A stretch of DNA of 64,000 nucleotides, taken from Carnegiea gigantea. Lineage: Eukaryota; Streptophyta; Magnoliopsida; Caryophyllales; Cactaceae. Below are positions 58,011 through 64,000 of this stretch, piece by piece. Both the position numbers and the translations under genes were made by a program. Position 1 is the first letter of the stretch; each line of letters opens with the position of its first letter. The stretch covers positions 37,501-101,500 of the forward strand of contig JAKOGI010001191.1 in assembly GCA_029747015.1 (NCBI GenBank), given 5' to 3'. The notes under the pieces were generated by a model. That model did not search any database and was not told the DNA's origin. It was given only the letters and a program-made list of their open reading frames with translations.

Positions 58011-59765
58011 TTGTAACACTGGAACCCCTAGAGCTTAGAGGTTTTAGTGATTTCTGAAAATTATAGAATGAGCAGACAAAAGTTTTCCTGAAATTGACCA
58101 TGCTCTTAGGCTTATAGCCTTACATTTATACCTTTAGATGAACAAATAAATAAATAAAAGTATGAGGGCAACTTAATATAAACTCAACAGCCACATGTTG
58201 GAGAATCCAACGCTATGGGCCATACACCCACAACACACAAGTTGTAAGCTTAAATAAAAGAAAGAAATAGAAGATATGGCTCGAGGGTTACACAGCCGAA
58301 GCACTTGGGTTACATTTCAAAACAGCTCCACTCTATAACTAAAAGATGCGTATGTAATTAAACGGTTGGCTCACGTCATCATTAAGAGCAACAACTAGAC
58401 AATATATATTATATGAACTTAAGTGTTAGTCTTACATATGCCCAAGGAGCATACAAAAAATCAGAATACACCCTTTGACTCCTAAACTGAGTTAAACATA
58501 CATAAAATTCGTTTACAAACCATTGGTAGAGCATCTAATAAGAGCTCACTTAATTTGCATAATAGAGGGCCTTTATATGTCTTTTAAGAAGATTTAGCCA
58601 TAGGGAGAAGGGAAAAATAGAGAGGTTGAGTTGCCATATGCTCAGTGGCCAAAGTTGCACACATAATACAATAAGTTGTAGTCACACGAAACTTCTTAAC
58701 TATTAGTAGCATATTAAGCAAGCAAGACCAACACTTATTCTCTTCACTAGTAACACCAAGAATAAGGTAAGGTCATTTGGGCTCCTAGTACAACATCCAA
58801 TTGCTACATGCCTTACTTAGGTTGGCTTAGCTTCTTTTAAACATAAAAGTACCAATAATAGTCAAAACCATTTTGAAGCCATAATTCAAATCAAATTGAG
58901 CTACTATAAAGTCTTATTTAAGAGTACTTGCACTTTTGTTTTCTAAACAACATAAAACATAGTTCAAAATAAGCAAACTCCAAGCTTAGAACAAGTGAAG
59001 TCTCTTTTCAGTGCATGGATTTACAAATTAGTGCTCTTTATGAGTGAGTATTACAGGTCATGACTTATGGTATCCTCGGGGCCTCTCAAGGTCAAAGGAC
59101 TCTTGCTCACTTCAGAGTAGTTTGAACTAGGGTTCCCACTTTATCCGAGTCTAATCCCTAGAAATTGGGGTTCCCCCTTTATCCGAGTTTGCTCCCTAGA
59201 CTATGTGCCGTATAATTAACACTACCATCGTAGTTCAAAACATCTCAAATGTAACTAATTTTCAAACATATAAGAATCAATCATATTTATTAAAATAAGC
59301 ATTGGAACAAGAAGTATCAATTACAAGAAAAACTAGCAGCATTTGGCTTGAAAAATGCCATAAGATTTCACTTTTCCCCAAAGGCAACCTATAAATCGTT
59401 TAGAAATTCTAATAATCAAAATTAAGAATCCCAAATATTTGCTTTGATTCAATTCACTAAGCAAGTTGTCAACTCTTGTTAAATCAAAGCAGCCCTCAAA
59501 ACAGGCTTATTCAAAAGTCAACTATGCACTTTAAAAATGGTAATTGTGAATTCACCTTTTATTAGATAGGTTAGATGGTAGCAACTTGATCACAAAAAAC
59601 ATTACCAAATTAAAGGCTTGCACTTCCATGGGTCAGCAAAGCAATTACCAATATCTTTATAAAAATATCCATTAAAAATTTAATTCAAAGTTTAGAATGT
59701 CACTTTGGCCACCTTGGCTTTGGGTTAGGATGCCAGAAAGGTTAGACTGAACCTTGAGAGCTTCT
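58011..59765 (+). repeat. Old direct repeat, copy 2
   Basis: Collinear with 48949-52455 minus the solo LTR. Similarity fades after CCTTGAGAGCTTCT at about 59765. Confidence 0.7.
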
Positions 59766-60863
59766 TTTTCCTCTTTCTCTTTTGCTATCACTATCTCTCT
59801 CTGTGCATTAATCTTTTCCTTTTTCAAGATCGGTGAAATTGGAGGTGGAGTTTTGGGAGAACTTGACAACTAAGGTTGGGGTGATGAAAGAGTTGAGTTA
59901 TTTGAACTAAAATTGCATCGTGGTGGAAAGAAAAGAGGGCACTTGGCTGCTTCTTGTTTTCACATAATTCTCCTTATCTTTTTTTTTTCATTTTTTTCTC
60001 TCTTTCCCAAAATGAATTTGGGACTAAATAAACCAGGTCTAATTGAATCCAACACCTAGTGGCACAATCCACTTCTCTGATCCCTCATCATCTCACATCG
60101 GCCTACTTTTTAACTAACTATTTTCACATAATCACATTATAAATTAAGAAAATTTCAAAAAAACTAATTCACATAAATTAGTAACGTGCAAATTTTAGTT
60201 TATGTGGCTAATATGATGAAACACAACTAATAAAATTATTAATCTAACTAGTTAGCTCAAATTCAAAAATCCTTGACTATTACACTTTGTACGTCCTTTC
60301 CTTGTGCAAATTGGATACTTTTATTATCTTTAAGTAATATCATAAAGTAGTATAACTATAATAATCAATAAAATTTGGTCATAACTGTACTTGTTTAAAG
60401 GACTCAATTCAGATAAACTTTTCTTTACAGCTAAGATATATTGTTAACGGAAATATTCCATCTCAGACCATCTAGGTTGAGGTAAATATATTTCTAAATT
60501 GGCTAATTTTGGTAAATATATTTCGGTCCATCAACTTTGGGTCAATGTTTTCTTGAACCCACGATGACCAAAGCTAACTTTTTACACCAGGTACCCTAAC
60601 TTTTTTTATATTTGCATATCTTGCTCTAATCCTTAAAAACTTATTTTTAAAAATATGAATTTTGAAAATATAATGTTTTTTTTCCCATAAGTACTACTCG
60701 AAACCCTCTATAATCTCCTAAAAGAGTTATGTAAACAAAAATAATTAAGTTAACTAATAATTAACTGAGCTAACTAATTATGTTTAATGCTTGATCTCCA
60801 TCCACTTGTCTTGCTCCAAATTATTCACATACTGTGCACACCCAGAGGGGTATGCTTTATTAG
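59766..60863. other. AT-rich intergenic, nothing recognised
   Basis: No coding. GA/CT-rich patches lie at about 59765-59825 and 59970-60005. Confidence 0.5.
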
Positions 60864-61094
60864 CGTTCAAGAACCATCTCAACTAAAAGTTTAAGTTGAT
60901 GGTTAAAGGTCGAAGAATAGGTTTATAATCTAAGATGCTCCTTTATGCGAATACCCTTTTAGCTTAAAGCATGGCTATTCCAAAGGCTCCCCCTACCTTG
61001 CACAATAAATCAGTATGAGGGCTGCTGAGATTCAAACTCGAGACCTCTCGATTAGAAAGACTCTAATACCATGTTTAAGAACCAACTCAATTAG
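60864..61094 (-). mobile_element. TRIM/SMART copy 3, inverted and truncated
   Basis: The reverse complement of the TRIM family. The outer repeat is on the left (GTTCAAGAACCATCTCAACT, AGTTTAAGTTGATGGTTAAAG). The internal GAGATTCAAACTCGAGACCTC block is near 61028. The primer-binding site, as its complement (GACTCTAATACCA), is at 61059-61071. Then comes the start of the other repeat (TGTTTAAGAACCAACTCAATT), which breaks off near 61094. It lies directly upstream of the gypsy pol fragment. Confidence 0.82.
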
Positions 61095-61116
61095 TTATGG
61101 GTTGAAACCTCATTTG

Positions 61117-62379
61117 ACTCATACGTGAGGTCCATGGAGGATCTCTTGCCGGTCACTTTGGAGAGAACAAGACCCTTATGATGCTAAGGGAACATTATTA
61201 TTGGCCGAGCATGAGCAAAGATGTCCAAGATGTGTTGAAGAGATGTGCCACTTGCCAAGTTGCCAAAAGCCACCTCCTACCCCACGGCTTATACACTCCC
61301 TTACCTACTCCCAATCATCCTTGGGAGGATGTAAGCATGGATTTTGTTCTTGGCCTCCCAAGAACACAAAGGGGTAAGGACTCCATTTTCGTGGTTGTTG
61401 ATCGTTTTTCGAAGATGGCCCATTTCATACCTTGTGCCAAGACCAACGATGCCACCCACATTGCCGATCTATACTTCAAGGAAGTAATGAGGTTGCATGG
61501 CATCCCTAAATCCATTGTTTCGGATAGGGATACCAAGTTCCTTAGCCATTTTTGGGTGACACTTTGGAAGAAGATGGGAACCAAGCTCAAGTATAGCACT
61601 TCATGCCACCCTCAAACGGATGGGCAAACCGAAGTCACCAACCGGACTTTGGGAAGCCTTTAAGAGTGCTAGTAAAGTCCAACCTCAAAGCTTGGGACTT
61701 AGCCTTGCCTCATGCCGAGTTCGCTTTCAACAAAACACCTAGCAAGGCCACGGGTATGTCCCCATTCAAGGTAGTTTATGGTTTGGATCCTTTGAGTCCC
61801 CTTGATCTTGTTCCAAGGGAGATGAATGAGAAGCCTCACATGGAGGCTAGCAAGCGAGTTGAAGAGATCCAAAAGCTTCATGAGACCGTGAGGGCAAAGA
61901 TAGAGAAGGCCAATGCATCCTACAAGGACCGTGCCAACAAGCATAGGAAGAAGATGGTGTTTCACCCCGGTGATTTGGTATGGGTTCACTTGAGAAAGGA
62001 AAGGTTTCCCTCTAAAAGGAAGAGCAAGTTGATGCCAAGAGCCGACGGTCCCTTTGAAGTGCTAGAACGCATCAACGACAATGCCTACAAGATCAATTTG
62101 CCCGGTGAATATGGCGTGTCGGCCACCTTCAATGTGGCCGACCTTAGCCCTTATGAGGAGGATGACAACCTTATCAATTTGAGGGCAAATTCTCTTCAAC
62201 AAGGGGAGGATGATGGAGGTCCATCCCCTAGCATGACCCATGGCCCACAAGGAAGCCCAAAGAGTCCAAGTTCCACGTCCAAAGTGCAAGAAATCAGCCT
62301 AGGAACACAAGAGAACTTTTTTATCAAAACTGGAATTTCAGGCGTGCACAAACCCGGTTTTGTGCACCTGATTTCCTAA
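61117..62379 (+). pseudogene. Ty3-gypsy integrase and pol C-terminus, one frameshift
   Basis: Begins [16 protein letters not shown] at about 61117. The integrase zinc finger (H, H, then CATC at about 61246) is followed by the catalytic core: [17 protein letters not shown] with Asp, [18 protein letters not shown] [17 protein letters not shown] with Asp, and [16 protein letters not shown] with Glu. A single missing base in the T run near 61660 shifts the frame. Reading then continues [57 protein letters not shown] and ATFNVADLSPYEEDD, to a stop at 62377-62379. No chromodomain is seen. The 5' pol (protease, RT, RNase H) is absent. Apart from the shift the text is well kept, so this is a fairly young fragment. 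Confidence 0.9.
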
Positions 62380-63290
62380 CCTTCCCAAGGCTGAAACGGG
62401 GTTGCAGGAAGCCTAAGTTTAAGTTCAAGATGTGCTCTTTTCATCAAGACCTCTTGCAAGTCATTTGGAATTCATTTGATACCTCAAAACCTCAAGCAAA
62501 GTCAAGTGTTGCTTCCTGGCGCTGAACTGGACATGGCTGAAACAAGGAGCTGTTTGGTGGCCCATTTCTCCTCCATTTGATCTGAAACTTTTATGGTTTG
62601 AAAGTACTTTAAAAATATTATCAAATGGCCATAAAAAACCTCAGCCAAATTACACACATGAGGAGCTATTAACCACCAAAACAAGGCACAAAACACCCTT
62701 TTAACCGGATAATGGGCAGCCGGGTACAAGGAGAGAAGAGTGAGGTGATTGTTGCTCTAATCTATGCTTAGCCACTTGCAAGAGCCATCATGAAGAGTAC
62801 TTAGCAGCAAAGAAGCTTCCATTGGCCCCAAAGTCGACACATCATCCTCAAGATTAGCAATGAAGAGGTGTCAAGTGGAGGATGCATCTATCCTTTTATG
62901 CTTTGATTTGATCTTTGTATTTTTGCCTAGTTTAGCTTGTAGTGCAACCTAAGGCCTATGTTTTTACTTGAAAGCTTTGTATTAAACCCCCCCAAGGCCC
63001 TTTGGCCGGCCACTCAAGCATTTTGTATGAAATGAAGTTGAGCTTTGCTCCTTTGAACTCTCAAACTCTCTTCTAGCTTATCTCTTCCTTTGGCCGGGTT
63101 GAGTGGTGATCTAGCAAGAGTCTTAACTCCTTCTTGGTGGTGTTTCTGTATCCAAGGGGTGGTTAAGGGCCCTAACATCTTTCCTTGGTGGTGTTTCTGT
63201 ATCCAAGGTTGGTGTTAGTTCCGGTTGCTTATCCAAGTCTAAGGTGAGTTTGTGGTTTCAAAGTTGCCTTGAACTTCTAGCACTTTTCTT
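62380..63290 (+). other. Gypsy 3' region, probably LTR or leader text
   Basis: Non-coding. It contains the same 25-bp unit twice (63133-63157 and 63184-63208), whose ends CTTGG and CCAAG are complementary. The run CCCCCCCAAGGCCCTTTGGCC precedes. This may be part of an LTR of the neighbouring gypsy element. No boundary was found. Confidence 0.45.
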
Positions 63291-64000
63291 ACAATTTTCC
63301 CATCCTCTTGAGGATACATCAGAACTAGAGGAAGTACTTGACCCTCCCCTAACTACTTTGCCCATTATTGCTCCATTCTCACCTAATACCGTTAGGGACA
63401 ACACTCTGCTTATCATGACCTTTCTTGATACACCTTCACCTTTAGCTTGGTTAATATAATTCGAGGTAGGTGAGACCTTTGGTATTAGTGCTAGTGTTGA
63501 TGAGGATGATACTTGTTCTGAGTTGAACAATGCTTTTATTGAGGAGCATGATCTTGATGTGACTCTCGTAGGAATGTCATATGTGGATGCTGTGGCTACT
63601 GTTTCAACTAGTCTTGAAATTGTTGATAATATATCCCCTGACCCCCTTGATCCACTCCATGCTTTCTCTTTAAGTTCACTACCCTCCCCTTCCCTTGAGT
63701 ACCGTAATATGTCACTTGTTAATTATCACAATGTGCTTAAGGGGAATGTGGTTAACTGTGTTGAGTCTCTAGGTACCTTTAGAGGGTATGACCTCTCCCT
63801 TAACCCTTATAGATTGTCCCTCAAGACCATGCCTGTAAAAAATCATGTCGAGTACTGTATTTGATTTTATATTGAGTTTTCAAAGGCATTTGATAAAATT
63901 TAGGAGAGCACTTGGCATTCTTTCAAGATTAATGTTTAACGGCTCTTATTCACATTTATCTGAGTTGCATGCTCAGGTGTTTGATAAGTTCATGCGAGCT
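63291..64000 (+). pseudogene. Second, diverged TR-GAG gag, runs off right edge
   Basis: Collinear with the middle and end of the gag at 18032-19429. LLIMTFLDTPSPLAW pairs with LIMTFPDTPSPFAQ; FEVGETFGISASVDEDDT pairs with FEVGVTFGVSASVEEDDT; ESLGTFRGYDLSLNPYRLSL pairs with KSLGTFRGYDPVLDLYRPYL. An in-frame stop at about 63457 and another after the GYD block show that it is broken. The N-terminal part with the zinc knuckle is absent. Confidence 0.85.

Overview
The window is nuclear DNA of a flowering plant, most likely a eudicot. The evidence is one long plant-type nuclear gene, AT-rich intergenic DNA, and dense nesting of plant transposable-element classes: Ty1-copia, Ty3-gypsy, TR-GAG, TRIM/SMART, LINE, CACTA, MULE and MITEs. 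The species cannot be named from the sequence. I saw no rRNA genes, tRNA genes or CRISPR arrays.

Only about 5 kb (23.95-29.6 kb, minus strand) looks like host genic DNA. It holds a full-length, intronless-CDS homologue of Integrator complex subunit 3 (26244-29249). Directly downstream lies a three-exon conserved plant gene of unknown function (25679-23954), which carries a one-base frameshift near its 3' end and other small indels. The two genes are only 565 bp apart, and splice signals suggest their transcripts may be connected.

Left arm (1-23 kb): a LINE (ORF1 intact, ORF2 endonuclease broken) on the minus strand runs off the left edge. Next comes a complete but decayed Ty1-copia element (4874-11300, TSD ACTAT) with a 280-bp TRIM/SMART element inserted in its reverse transcriptase (TSD AACCA). 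Two related MITEs, a second TRIM remnant, and fragments of a LINE RNase H and a gypsy RT follow. A young non-autonomous TR-GAG gypsy element (16518-22301, TSD ACAAA) with an open 465-codon gag splits an older MITE.

Right arm (29.7-64 kb): two tandemly arranged LINE 3' ends; a 7.1-kb CACTA (En/Spm) element with decayed TNP2 transposase (34575-41717, TSD TTT); and the 3' internal part plus LTR of a gypsy relative (41.7-44.6 kb). These are followed by a decayed MULE and an old pair of ~1.75-kb direct repeats (48949 and 58011). Two solo LTRs with perfect 5-bp TSDs lie in or between those repeats (49526-51263, GTGAG; 55102-56494, CGCCA). The arm ends with a third TRIM copy, a gypsy pol fragment with one frameshift, and a diverged second TR-GAG gag at the right edge.

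The most novel signal is a set of three small hairpins in the 3' non-coding part of two gypsy-type elements whose LTRs look unrelated (around 19.8/20.8 kb and 41.8/43.4 kb). Two of the hairpins have the same AGGA loop and each is followed by a purine-rich GTGTGGG-type tract. The third shows a compensatory base-pair change between the two elements.
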